Positions 33,366 to 42,905 of a stretch of 42,905 bases of DNA are shown here, one piece after another. Under the pieces are notes generated by a model. That model worked only from the letters and a program-made list of their open reading frames with translations. It searched no databases and was not told the DNA's origin. The stretch's first letter is position 1. Each line of letters begins with the position of its first letter. This DNA comes from Zygnema cylindricum (taxonomy: Eukaryota > Streptophyta > Zygnematophyceae > Zygnematales > Zygnemataceae), in contig JBBHKE010002575.1 of NCBI GenBank assembly GCA_037447655.1, forward strand, positions 1 to 42,905, given 5' to 3'. Both the position numbers and the translations under genes were made by a program.

Positions 33366-36300
33366 TTAGAGAGAGAGAGAGAGATGTATAAAAAAGAAAA
33401 ATAAAAGTAAATTGAAATATGAATTAAAAAGTAGAGCGACAGAAGGAGAGGAGAGAGAAATGGAGGGAAGTGTGAGAGGCAAACCAGGAGAGAGAGGGAA
33501 TGGAAGACGAGGATTGAGAAAACGAGGGGGAAAGAGAAGGAGGGCAAGAGGGAGAGGAGAGAAAGAGAGGGAGAGGGAGAGGGAAAAGGAGAGGGAGAGA
33601 GAAAAGGAGAGGGAGAGGGAGAACAACGGGAGAGGGAGAGAGAGGGAGAAGGAGAGGGAGAGAGAGAGGGAGAGGGAGAGGGAGAGGGAGAGGGAGAAAA
33701 AGAAGGAGAGGGAGAGGGAGGAGAAGGAGAGGGAGAGGGAGAGGGTGAGAGGGAGAGAGGGAGAGAGGGAGAGGGAGAGAGAGAGGGAGAGGGAGAGGGA
33801 GAGGAGAGGGAGAGGGAGAAAAAGGGGGAGAGGGAGAGGGAGAGGGAGGGGACCGATTTAGAGGGGCAAATTTAGTGGAAACAAAGAGGGGAAGAGAGGG
33901 CATATTTAGAGGAGAATGAGGGAGAGGGAGAATATGGCAGATTTTTGGGAGAAAAAGAGAGATAATGCAAATTTTTAAGAGAGGGAAAGGGAAAGGGAGT
34001 GGGATAGGGTAGATTTAGAGGAGAGGGAGGGTGAGAGTAAGAATGCAAATGTAGAGAAGGGAGAGAGGGAAAGGGAGTAGGCAAATCTAGAACGGAGAGG
34101 GAGAGGGAGAGGGAGAGGGAGGGGGAGAGGGAGAGAGAGAGGGAGAGGGAGAGGGAGAGGGAGAGGTAGAGGGAGAGGGAGAGGGAGAGGGAGAGGGAGA
34201 GGGAGAGGGAGAGGGAGAAGGAAAGCGAGAAGGAGAGGGAGAGAGAGAGGGAGAGAGAGAGGAAGAGGGAGAGGGAGAGGGAGATAGAGGATAGGGAGAG
34301 GGAGAGGGAGAGGACAGAGAATGAGAGGGAGAGGGAGAGGGAGAGGGAGATGGAGAAGGAGAGAGACAGAGAAGGAGAGGGAGAGAGAGAGGGAGAGGGA
34401 GAGGGAGAGGGAGAGAGGGAGAGGGTAAAGGAGAGGGAGAGGAGAGAGAGAGGGAGAAAAAGAGGGAGAGGGAGAGGGAGAGGGAGGAGAAGGAGAGGGA
34501 GAGGGAGAGGGTGAGAGGGAGAGAAGGAGAGAGGGAGAGGGAGAGGGAGAGGGAGAGGGAGAGGGAGAGGGAGAGGGAGAGGGAGAGGAGAGGGAGAGGG
34601 AGAAAAAGAGGGAGAGGGAGAGGGAGAGGGAGGGGACCGATTTAGAGGGGCAAATTTAGTGGAAACAAAGAGGGGAAGAGAGGGCATATTTAGAGGAGAA
34701 TGAGGGAGAGGGAGAATATGGCAGATTTTTGGGAGAAAAAGAGAGATAATGCAAATTTTTAAGAGAGGGAAAGGGAAAGGGAGTGGGATAGGGTAGATTT
34801 AGAGGAGAGGGAGGGTGAGAGTAAGAATGCAAATGTAGAGAAGGGAGAGAGGGAAAGGGAGAAGGCAAATCTAGAACGGAGAGGGAGAGGGAGAGGGAGA
34901 GGGAGGGGGAGAGGGAGAGAGAGAGGGAGAGGGAGAGGGAGAGGGAGAGGGAGAGGTAGAGGGAGAGGGAGAGGGAGAGGGAGAGGGAGAGGGAGAGGGA
35001 GAAGGAAAGCGAGAAGGAGAGGGAGAGAGAGAGGGAGAGAGAGAGGAAGAGGGAGAGGGAGAGGGAGATAGAGGATAGGGAGAGGGAGAGGGAGAGGACA
35101 AAGAATGAGAGGGAGAGGAAGAGGGAGAGGGAGATGGAGAAGGAGAGAGACAGAGAAGGAGAGGGAGAGAGAGAGGGAGAGGGAGAGGGAGAGGGAGAGA
35201 GGGAGAGGGTAAAGGAGAGGGAGAGGAGAGAGAGAGGGAGAAAAAGAGGGAGAGGGAGAGGGAGAGGGAGGAGAAGGAGAGGGAGAGGGAGAGGGTGAGA
35301 GGGAGAGAAGGAGAGAGGGAGAGGGAGAGGGAGAGGGAGAGGGAGAGGGAGAGGGAGAGGGAGAGGGAGAGGGAGAGGGAGAGGAGAGAGGAGAGGGAGA
35401 GGGAGAAAAAGAGGGAGAGGGAGAGGGAGAGGGAGGGGACCGATTTAGAGGGGCATATTTAGGGGAAATAGAGAGGGGAAGAGAGGGCATATTTAGAAGA
35501 GAACAAGGGAGAGGGAGGATATGACATATTTTTTGGGAGAAAAAGAGAGATAATGCAGATTTTTAGGAGAGGGAAAGGGAAAGGGAGAGGGATATGGTAG
35601 ATTTAGAGGAGAGGGAGGGTGTGAGAAAGAATACAAATGTAGATGAGTGAGAGAGGGATGGGGAGAAGGCAAATTTAGAGCGTAAGGAGAGGGATTTGGA
35701 GAGGGAGAAGGTAGATCAAGGGAGAGGGTTAGTGAAAGGGTAAAGTTAGGGGAGGGAGCGGAAAAGGTATACGGATATGGCAGATTTAGAGGAGAGGGAG
35801 AGAAAAATGGAGATCTATAGGGCAGTTTTAGGGGATAGGAAAAAGGAGAGGGCAGATTATTGCGAGAGGGAGATAGAGAAAAAGAGGGCACATGGAAGGG
35901 AGAGGGGGAAGGCTAATTTAGAGGAGAGGGAAAATGATAGGTATAGCAAGATTTAGGGGAGAGCGAGAGTGAGAAAAAGCGGGCAGGTATAGAGGAGAGA
36001 GTGAGTGATAAAGAGGGTAGATTCAAAAGAGAGTTAGCGCAAAAGGGAGTTTTAGAGGAGAGGGAGAGGGACATGGACAAGTGATGGTACAGAGAGTGAG
36101 AGGGAGAAGGTTAATTTAGAGGAGAGGGGGGCAAATCTAAGGGAGAAAAAGAGAGGAAGAGAGGGATTTTTAGAAGATAGTGAGAGGGAGGGGGATAGGG
36201 CACAATTTGAGAGAGGAAAAAAGATATTGAGATGGATACGACAAATTTCTAGGAAAGCGAGAGGGAAAAAAAGAGGGATAGGGCAAACTTAAAGGAGAGA

Positions 36301-36590
36301 GATAGGGAGCGGAATAGGGCGAATTAAAGATAGAGGGATAAAGAAAAATGAGGGGGATTAAGGGGAGAGAGAGAGGGATAGGGATAAGGTAGATTATTGG
36401 GAGAGGTGGAGGGCAGATTGAGGGGAGAGAGATAGTGAGGAGGAGAGGACAAATCTAAGGGAAAGGGAGAGGGAGATATACAATGAGAGAGAGAGTGAGA
36501 GATGTGCTTAGAGGAGAGGGAGTGGGATAGGGATAAGGAGAGGTAAAAAAGAGAGATAGTAGAGGGAAAAAGAGAGAGAAAAAAAGAAAA
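33366..36590 (+). repeat. Polypurine arm, (GGGAGA)-type repeats
   Basis: The plus strand is almost wholly A and G for 3.2 kb. GAGAGG and GGGAGA dominate and are punctuated by GGCAAATTTAGAGG-like motifs. The reverse complement, CCTCTAAATTTGCC, resembles the punctuation of the polypyrimidine arm. Repeat purity falls gradually to the right of about 35,500. Open frames of up to 271 codons on either strand are low-complexity artefacts. Confidence 0.95.
33851..35437 (+). repeat. Two tandem ~0.8-kb units in the polypurine arm
   Basis: GACCGATTTAGAGGGGCA occurs at 33,851, 34,635 and 35,438. The units between (784 and 803 bp) share non-simple landmarks such as GAATATGGCAGATTTTTGGG and GCAAATCTAGAACGG in the same order. 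They differ mainly in the number of GGGAGA copies. A third, diverged unit starts at 35,438. Confidence 0.9.
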
Positions 36591-37370
36591 AAAATATATA
36601 TTTTTTGTTTTTTTTTATTTAACGTCATTCATTATCTCGTACCTTATTGTTGTGGGAAGTTTAGTCTCCACAATGACGACTTCCGTCTCCTTGAAGTTCG
36701 TCGTTTTTTGAAGGTTATAACTCAACATTCATGACGAAATCCTATGGACAAAAGAGGTAATAAACACCCTAAAATCGAAAAAAGAAGACAAAGAGAACAA
36801 AATGCCAGAATCCTTCTTGTCCAAAAAATGGCGAGATTAAAAAAATGGCGTCGCCAAGATATGATCCCATGAAAAGGATTAAAGTTGTGGCTGTGATACG
36901 TCGTGCTGGAGCCGTAATGTTTGCGTGTCGTAATGTTTGCGTGGATATAAAATTGTCCACGTGTAATTTTGGGCGACCAATCACAATATGCTTGAGACGA
37001 GGTGGTTGCTGAGATTGTACAGTTGGGACCAATTAGAATAAGAGTTTACTCTAATACGTCATTACATTAACGCTAATACCGGTCACAAGCTGGGGAGACA
37101 AACAGAAGTGCATCCTTTTTAGAATTAACACACATATTAGAAAGAATTCACTCTAATAAAACATAACGTCGCGACATTATTAGAGTAAAGATCCCTTATT
37201 AACGTACATTATGGCGGTAAAACGGACAAGTGCAAGATCGTTGACACAAAAAGCGTTGCGTAAACATTATATCCGTACAAATTACACTTCGTACAATTGT
37301 ATCAAATTTGTATAATTAACGGCCAATAGATGACGCTTAAATGCGGTGAAATAATCTAACATGTACACCG
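36591..37370. other. Segment right of the polypurine arm, no gene
   Basis: No recognised gene. A minus-strand frame of 87 codons at 36,769-37,032 has no known domain. An ATTAGAATAAGAGTTTACTC stretch near 37,033 resembles TIR-B interior sequence. Confidence 0.4.
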
Positions 37371-37750
37371 GAATGATTTACATTGTTACGTGACGGCGTA
37401 CAATTTGAATTAAATTGTACGGGTACTTTTATTACTGTAAGCATGTTTGCAACCGACATTTCTTTTTGTCAAAGACCCAAAATAGCGTTAGTAAACAATT
37501 AGAGTGTATATTTTTTTACGAAAAATCTGAAATTTCTAAATAGCGTACACCATTGTAATTGGTTGTATACGCTAATGAAACTTACATGCTAATAGCGATT
37601 GGCGGTGTACTGTAACGAATACAACGTTCAGGGCGCATAAAACAATTTCAAACTTTTAAAATTTGTAGGTAAAATTCGTACTTTTTGTACTTTTTAAATT
37701 TAAATATTTAAATATTCAAAACCCTAAAAACTGAAACGTGCAACGAACTA

Positions 37751-38290
37751 CACAGCGAATCGTTATTAGTGTCAACAACTCTAATTTGGATTCTTAAAAT
37801 TTTGACTTTTTTTTTCAAATAGGATACATGATTTTATTTTTTCGTTGACGTTAATTAAGGTACCGTATAGAATAAAGTAAAGCCCAAAAGTATAGTAAAA
37901 TCTAAATAGTGTGGTGTATGGTCGATGTCAGCCCGTACATAAATGTACCTTTTCAAGTGAAAATTAACAAAAAATGAATTAAATCAGACGCGCACGCATG
38001 GGAACGTGCGCTAAAAAAAACGGGATTAGTCTGACACGTAAATTAGTATGGCATGTACGGATATATTAAATTCTCGACGCCGTACGATTTGATATATTTT
38101 GTACGGATACATATATTAATGTATATAATATTACGGTGCATATTCCATTTTTGCTGTTCCCAAATTAGCACTAACGCCGAAATTAGAATACACTTTTTTT
38201 TTGAAAAAAATCAAATTCTTAAATAGCATCAAGTACGGTAAATTTTTTTCAACAATATTTAAAATTTGACACTAATAACGATTCGCGGTG
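37751..38290. mobile_element. TIR-B element, 540-bp copy
   Basis: It starts CACAGCGAATCGTTATTAG and ends CTAATAACGATTCGCGGTG, with TA on both sides. The interior (TAGTGTGGTGTATGG, TGTACCTTTTCAAGTGAAAA) matches 28,790-28,850, and the right part matches 37,500-37,555. It shows what the 9-kb element at 28,635 probably looked like before expansion. Confidence 0.85.
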
Positions 38291-38359
38291 TACCGGCGAG
38301 CGCCGAAATTTACAGCATCTCCAACGGCGGCGTCCTCCTAAAGACGGTGTGGAGGACAT

Positions 38360-38708
38360 ATAAAAATACGCGTGCGAGATGCCATAAATTCCACGGCTCG
38401 CCGCTCATAAAAAAATATGCGTGCGAGACGCCATAAATTCCGTGGCTCGCCGCTCATATAAAAATACGCGTGCGAGTCGCCATAAATTCCGCGGCTCGCC
38501 GCTCATATACAAATACGCGTGCGAGTCGCCATAAATTCCGCGGCTCGCAGCTCATATACAAATACGCGTGCGAGACGCCATAAATTCCGCGGCTCGCCAC
38601 TCATATACAACTACGCGTGCAATCACCATAAATTCCGCGGCTCGCCGCTCATATACAAATATGCGTGCGAGACGCCATAAATTTCGCGGCTCGCCGCTCA
38701 AATAAAAA
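38360..38708 (+). repeat. Seven-copy 49-bp tandem array
   Basis: CCATAAATT recurs at 38,382, 38,431, 38,480, 38,529, 38,578, 38,626 and 38,675. Each unit holds ACGCGTGCGAGACGCCATAA and then TCCGCGGCTCGCCGCTCAT. Copies differ by only a few bases. The flanks at 38,296 and 38,761 carry the inverted form (GGCGAGCG..GAATTTACGGC), so the array may be the interior of a small TIR element. It is not a CRISPR: the whole unit is repeated and there are no unique spacers. Confidence 0.92.
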
Positions 38709-38889
38709 TATGCGGCCGCAAATGAAGCAAAAGTGCAAAACTGATAAGTGCAACGAACTAGCGGCGAGCGGCGGAATTTACGGCTTCTCTAACGGCAGCT
38801 TCCAGCTACAAAACAAACGAATACTACGTAGTTTTCGTAAAAAATCCAAATCTGTACGAATTGGACATCTATGATTCCGATGTAATCGC

Positions 38890-39785
38890 AAATAACTTCT
38901 TACTTAAAAAGTGACAAGCGTAGACGTGTACGAAACATGTGACACAAACGGTACACAAAATGTTGGAAAACTTCCACTCAATTTCGATTTCAGACGTCCA
39001 CCCGCACGTTGAAAAGTTTCTGTCACTTCGCAATATCTACACGCCACATTGTCGACGTGGTGGTATTGCAGATGTTTAGAGTTTGTGACATTATGACGTC
39101 ACGCGGGTCACGCTCGACCATGACAGCGCCCACGTCACGCCTTCTAAAACTTTTCGCCATGATTTCCTGATTGTTATTTTTTGTCTTTTCTTACTCTACT
39201 TGCCATCAAAATACGCTTAAAGATAGTCAAAAGGAACCGTTTTCATAGATCTTTCATTTGATACCATTGTAGACATTTTTCGCTGCAAAAATTGTGAGAT
39301 ATACGCGGTAATAGGAGAAGGAAAGAGAGAGAGAGGCGCTTTCACAAACTTCGCTTTTGCGAAATGGCGTCCGTTGGTCGAGAACCCTCCACTTCCTCAG
39401 TACGGAAAAAAGTACGTATAGGCTGTAAACGTGCAGTGGGTTTTTTTTATTAGGAAAATTTTGTCAAAAACCTCCGACGCGTGCGAAATCATATGCATAT
39501 TCGCCCACGTCGTGGAACTTTATTTAAAATCGCCTCGCAAGGTGATTTTATATTAAGTTTGAAGATGATATGGAAGGACGCAGAAGTGGGTCAAACTCGC
39601 TAAACGATAAACTGCATCGCGATAGACAACAAACTGCGGTACAGCTAAAGTTTTAATGGAACGCAACTTGTACGGTGGTTATTTGAATTTTTTGGTACGG
39701 CTGCAAAATTTTCCTTTATTTTCCAAGTTATAAAGGAAAACAACAGAAAATAACTGTAACTTTAGCACATGGGAAAGTGCCCTAA
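38890..39785. mobile_element. TTAGGG-TIR element C, right part
   Basis: The end TTTAGCACATGGGAAAGTGC followed by CCTAA matches the inverted end of element A and the left end at 28,506. Interior homology with element A (inverted, 4,262-4,900) includes GAAATGGCGTCCGTTGGTCG, GACCCACTT-type words and the hairpin AATCGCCTCGCAAGGTGATT near 39,530. No left terminus lies nearby; the best candidate is at 28,506. Confidence 0.65.
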
Positions 39786-39879
39786 CAAAACTATAAAATC
39801 AACCGAAGATGACTAGACACAAAGGGGTAACATGATGTAGATAATGCTCCATAGCGCTAACAAACTGGGTTTTACACCC

Positions 39880-40460
39880 TTATGGATCCTGTATGTGCGT
39901 TGGATCCCTTTGTGGAAGATTTAGGAGGCATTGTATGTCATCCACCAATATGCTCGGACGTAGAAGGGCGGCGACTTCCGCTCCTTGAATGGCAGTTAAG
40001 ACACGTTGACGTTAAAAAGCAAAGAGAAGGCTTGGGGAATGACTCCTTCGACCCTTATATTCAAATGCTTTCTAAACACAATTGTTAAGGAAATCATCAA
40101 AAGACTCGTCCAATGAGACGAAAACTTCTATAGCTAATAGGACAAACTGGTCCACCGCGTCTCGATGAGCGAAATCTCCTTCCTTATAAGTTTTTGCATC
40201 CTGAGCCGCCACGCCCGTATGCAATGCCGCGTGAGAAGAAATTTGTGTCCTTGTCAAATCCGTGAGGACCACATTACCCAAAGTCCTCCTTGTCCCGTGG
40301 AGGAAAACTAAGTTAAGCCTAGGACTTCGAAGACCACTATATTGGAAGCGATGAGAAAAGATATGAGAAACTTCTCGATTTACACTGTAGCCTACTTCGG
40401 CTGCAATCGTAAGAATTGCATCGCGAACCAAATCATGAGCAACTGTATGTTCACTCTCGC
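39880..40460 (-). pseudogene. Decayed retroelement-like ORF, C-terminal fragment
   Basis: A minus-strand frame of 119 codons at 40,072-40,431 has protein-like content: HDLVRDAILTIAAEVGYSV just upstream of and at its start, LNLVFLHGTRRTLGNVVLTD, then AALHTGVAAQDAKTYK and DQFVLLAIEVFVSLDESFDD. From memory, this layout resembles the C-terminal region of some plant and algal reverse-transcriptase-associated proteins, where a DNA-binding or nuclease-like domain ends near a phrase such as 'GVAAQDAKTYK..F.P.A.E.FG'. After the stop, another stretch (RQRVLTAIQGAEVAALLR, about 39,960-40,020) looks like a continuation of the same protein behind stop codons. No 5' part, catalytic domain or element end was found. 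The family assignment is tentative. Confidence 0.4.
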
Positions 40461-40508
40461 GTGGGAAATAAAGTAAATAAATTTTGTTGGAGTCAATAAG
40501 CTAGTTGT

Positions 40509-40887
40509 AAACATAACGGGGATCCCAAGAAGTGGAGGGTGAGGTAAACCTAAACAAAGGGATTAACTAGATGTGAACTAGTCAAACGTCAAACGAAGTG
40601 TCGAAAAAATGGTAGTGGTTTGTGTAGAATTTAATGGTATGTTTAAAGTATTTTCTAGATCTAAATAGAAATATAGAAAGAAGCCAAGGCAGTCTACCTC
40701 TAACTTCTCTCTTCAACTCTCAAACTTGTCGCAGTCACTGAGAAGTTGGGGAGGAAGCTAGAGCCATGGCTACCTAGGCTATCCAGAGGTTTACGAGAAA
40801 TATATATATTAGTTTATTTACCGTTGGGTTATTTACTAAAAGAGTATGTATTTACCCCAGGATTTGATCCTGGTATAGGCTGGTTTT
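40509..40887 (-). repeat. SINE-like repeat, tandem unit 1
   Basis: A 379-bp unit starting AAACATAACGGGGATCCCAA. It is nearly the same as the next unit. In reverse complement it contains TACCAGGATCAAATCCTGG (B-box-like), TTTTAGTAAATAAC, AGGTAGCCATGGCTCTAG and CAGTGACTGCGACAAG, in the same order as 2,630-2,855. Confidence 0.7.
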
Positions 40888-41310
40888 AAACATAACGGGG
40901 AACCCAAGAACTGGAGGGTGAGGTAAACGTAAACAAAGGGATTAAGTAGATGTGAACTAGTCAAACGTCAAATGAAGTGTCGAAAAAATGGTTGTGGTTT
41001 GTGTAGAATTTAATGGTATGTTTAAAGTATTTTCTAGATCTAAATAGAAATATTGAAAGAAGCCGAGGCAGTATACCTCTAACTTCTCTCTTCAACTCTC
41101 AAACTTGTCGCAGTCATTGAGAAGTTGGAGAGGAAGCTAGAGCCAAAGCTACCTAGGCTATCCATAAGTTTACGGGAAATATATATATTAGTTTATTTAC
41201 CGTTGGGTTATTTACTAAAAGAGTATGTATTTACCCCAAGATTTGATCCTGGTACCTGCCGGACTGTAAGCTGCTGGTAGCCGGTAGCCTTTACCGTTAA
41301 GTCTAGACAT
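40888..41310 (-). repeat. SINE-like repeat, tandem unit 2 with head
   Basis: The second tandem copy continues past the point where the first stops. In reverse complement it has GGCTACCGGCTACCAGC and GGCAGGTACCAGGATCAAAT, matching the head of the copy at 2,640-2,702. The first unit therefore looks like a head-truncated duplicate. Confidence 0.65.
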
Positions 41311-42660
41311 AGTGTTACATATCACAGGGTTTGATAATTACTTAAACATCAATACGTAGGATAGTTCATTTAATTGAAACAATTTTACGAGAGACATAGA
41401 TCTAGTAATATAAAAGTACGGATTACGGTACGGATAAGAAACGAATACCGCGCATTTATTTCTTTAGCGAAACAAATACCGCGCTTGTATTTATTACGGC
41501 TATGATTTAAATGTGAATGTAATCCGACGGCCCAAATTAACGCCGAGATCGCGGAAGAGAATTTCGACGGTTTGTGGTCATCGCCACATCGGATAACACG
41601 AGGCGAAATTACATTGGATCGTGGTATCTGCGGAGATTACTGCACCGAATCCGGATATGACATGTGTTGACATTTAGGCCATGTCGTACAATGTCCGTAC
41701 AGAAAGTACACCGGCAACTGTACTTTTGTGTACGGAGGAGTAATTTGATTGGCTCAGTACATCAGAAGATAGAGTCTGTGAGAGAGATAGGACTTAGAAA
41801 AATTAGGAGATAGGACCCTCTCTCCCAGAGAGCTTCTGTACAAAAGGTTAACTTTGACCCTCCATAACTTACTGCTTAGGGGAGCAAATTCAGAGATTCT
41901 TTTTGCTATCCACTAAGGGGAGTCTTGCCTTAATAGGGGTGAAGTTGGTCACAGTTTTTGTCTGCCAGGGTGGCAGTTGTTCTTGCTAAAACACAAAGGG
42001 GACAGGGTTATCCTAGAGGCTTCTTGGAAGCTGTCCACTCTGAGGACTTATGGAGGTCTAAGAGTTTCAGTTTGTAACCACCACCAGTCCCTTACCCATA
42101 ACTTGAATGTAAACGTGGACGCGATTGAGCAAAAACTAACATGTTTAATAGATCATTAATTTCAACAGTTGCCAACTGCTCGGATATGCGCTGTTGGAAA
42201 TGGGATTTATTGTCGCAATAAGAGATGGAAAAAAATGGCTTGGTTACGAGTTTCAAGTGGTAGGAGTGCACGAGCAAAGATAAGAGATTCATAAAAAAGA
42301 AAAAGCTTTTCCTCCGCTTTAGGGATGAAGTGGGCATGAATGGAGACATCATCCTTGATAAAAAGGGAAGTGATAGTGGTCGCCACCAAAGCCCAAATAA
42401 GCCAACGGAGCAACTTTAGGATGATTTTACAAAGGGTCTAAAGGATGTGTCTTGTTTTGGGTTACCTGTGGGAATTAGGAGCAAGGACACAAAAATAAAA
42501 TTTGGAGCATATAAAGGGCTAAAACCTCTTTAATATAATTCATGAGGACTGTATTTTTTTCCCGTGTTGCATGTTCAATATGTTAATCAATTGACAAATA
42601 ATCATACGTCGCAGAACCACAGTCATTGTACATTTGAACCCGTGATTTTGCGTAAATTAG
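41311..42660. other. Intergenic, no gene or element recognised
   Basis: Short open frames on both strands lack recognisable domains or splice signals. Text near 41,950-42,100 is less AT-rich than the surroundings but was not identified. Confidence 0.4.
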
Positions 42661-42664
42661 GTGG

Positions 42665-42871
42665 TGTTGTGTATCATAGCCCCCTAGGCGATATTCGATA
42701 TGTACCTAATTTTGGGTACCCGGTAATCTATATATCGAGGAGGCCAATATTGCGGTGAGTTTTGCGATATATTGGCCAATATCTTGATATATTTTGTATC
42801 GCGATATATCGAAGTTGACGATAGGTAAAATAAAATTAAAAAGCCCCCCCCCCCCCCCCGGGGGGCCCCTT

Positions 42872-42905
<34 letters not shown>
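42665..42905. mobile_element. hAT-like element, family C, cut by window end
   Basis: GTGTTGTGTATCATAG resembles the left TIRs at 6,461 and 7,438. CGATATTCGATATGTACC and CGCGATATATCGAAG match the family interior. The window then ends in 16 C (42,844-42,859), 6 G, 4 C, TTGA and 32 G (42,874-42,905). Confidence 0.7.

Larger units (their letters stand above)
28635..37607. mobile_element. 9-kb TIR-B element carrying a polypyrimidine/polypurine foldback
   Basis: The left end CACCGCCAATCGCTATTAGC is matched exactly in inverted form at 37,588-37,607. Both ends share the variant GCCAATCGC, while other copies in the window have GAATCG at this place, so they form a natural pair. TA flanks both sides. 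The left 330 bp and right 110 bp are homologous to the two ends of the 540-bp element at 37,751-38,290. A short element therefore seems to have gained about 8.4 kb of insert, including both arms of the foldback. No coding sequence was recognised. Confidence 0.55.

Noticed and set aside
33412-35490. Open frames up to 271 codons in the purine tract on both strands
   Set aside because: Pure Arg/Glu/Gly or Ser/Pro/Leu low complexity from GGGAGA repeats; no start context, domain or splice structure.
38360-38708. CRISPR array
   Set aside because: Regular 49-bp spacing, but the entire unit repeats with no unique spacers, and the host is a plant nucleus.
39882-40088. 68-codon plus-strand frame
   Set aside because: It lies opposite the decayed minus-strand retroelement-like reading and looks like its antisense shadow.

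Overview
This is a nuclear window from a photosynthetic land plant. Three of its four recognisable genes have short spliced introns with GT..AG ends, and two of them encode plastid-type proteins: a dehydroascorbate reductase and the NDH subunit NdhM. The compact genes set among small AT-rich transposons would suit a bryophyte or other non-seed plant, but the sequence does not fix the species. There are no bacterial operons, no CRISPR, no recognisable tRNA or rRNA genes and no intact transposase.

Layout. Positions 1-9,300 are transposon-rich and carry no convincing gene. They hold members of several short terminal-inverted-repeat (TIR) families, several with exact 8-bp target duplications. A (TA)n tract lies at 9,327-9,461. 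The gene island runs from 10,147 to 28,022: a seven-exon dehydroascorbate reductase gene (minus), a block of transposons at 14,048-18,344, a two-exon LYR-motif gene (plus), a three-exon NdhM gene (minus, convergent with the LYR gene), about 3.9 kb without an identified gene, and a three-exon membrane-anchored RING-finger gene (minus). The island's four genes are functionally unrelated (ascorbate recycling, mitochondrial LYR protein, photosynthetic NDH complex, ubiquitin ligase) and nothing suggests co-regulation.

Positions 28,500-39,785 are a nest of mobile elements. The striking part is a 9-kb stretch bounded by matching TIRs (28,635 and 37,607). It holds a 2.4-kb polypyrimidine arm (29,590-31,990), an AT-rich centre, and a 3.2-kb polypurine arm (33,366-36,590). 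The arms are built of the same TCTCCC/GGGAGA words and the same punctuating motif in opposite orientation, so the region looks like a giant foldback. After it come a 540-bp relative of the same TIR family, a seven-copy 49-bp tandem array, a decayed retroelement-like reading frame near 40 kb, and two tandem copies of a SINE-like repeat. The window ends inside another hAT-like element with long C and G homopolymers.

The best candidates for something undescribed are the foldback, and a TIR family (near 4.1, 14.8, 17.2 and 39.5 kb) whose central hairpin is retained while its arm sequence changes. All coordinates and splice sites were read by eye; no alignment or folding program was run.
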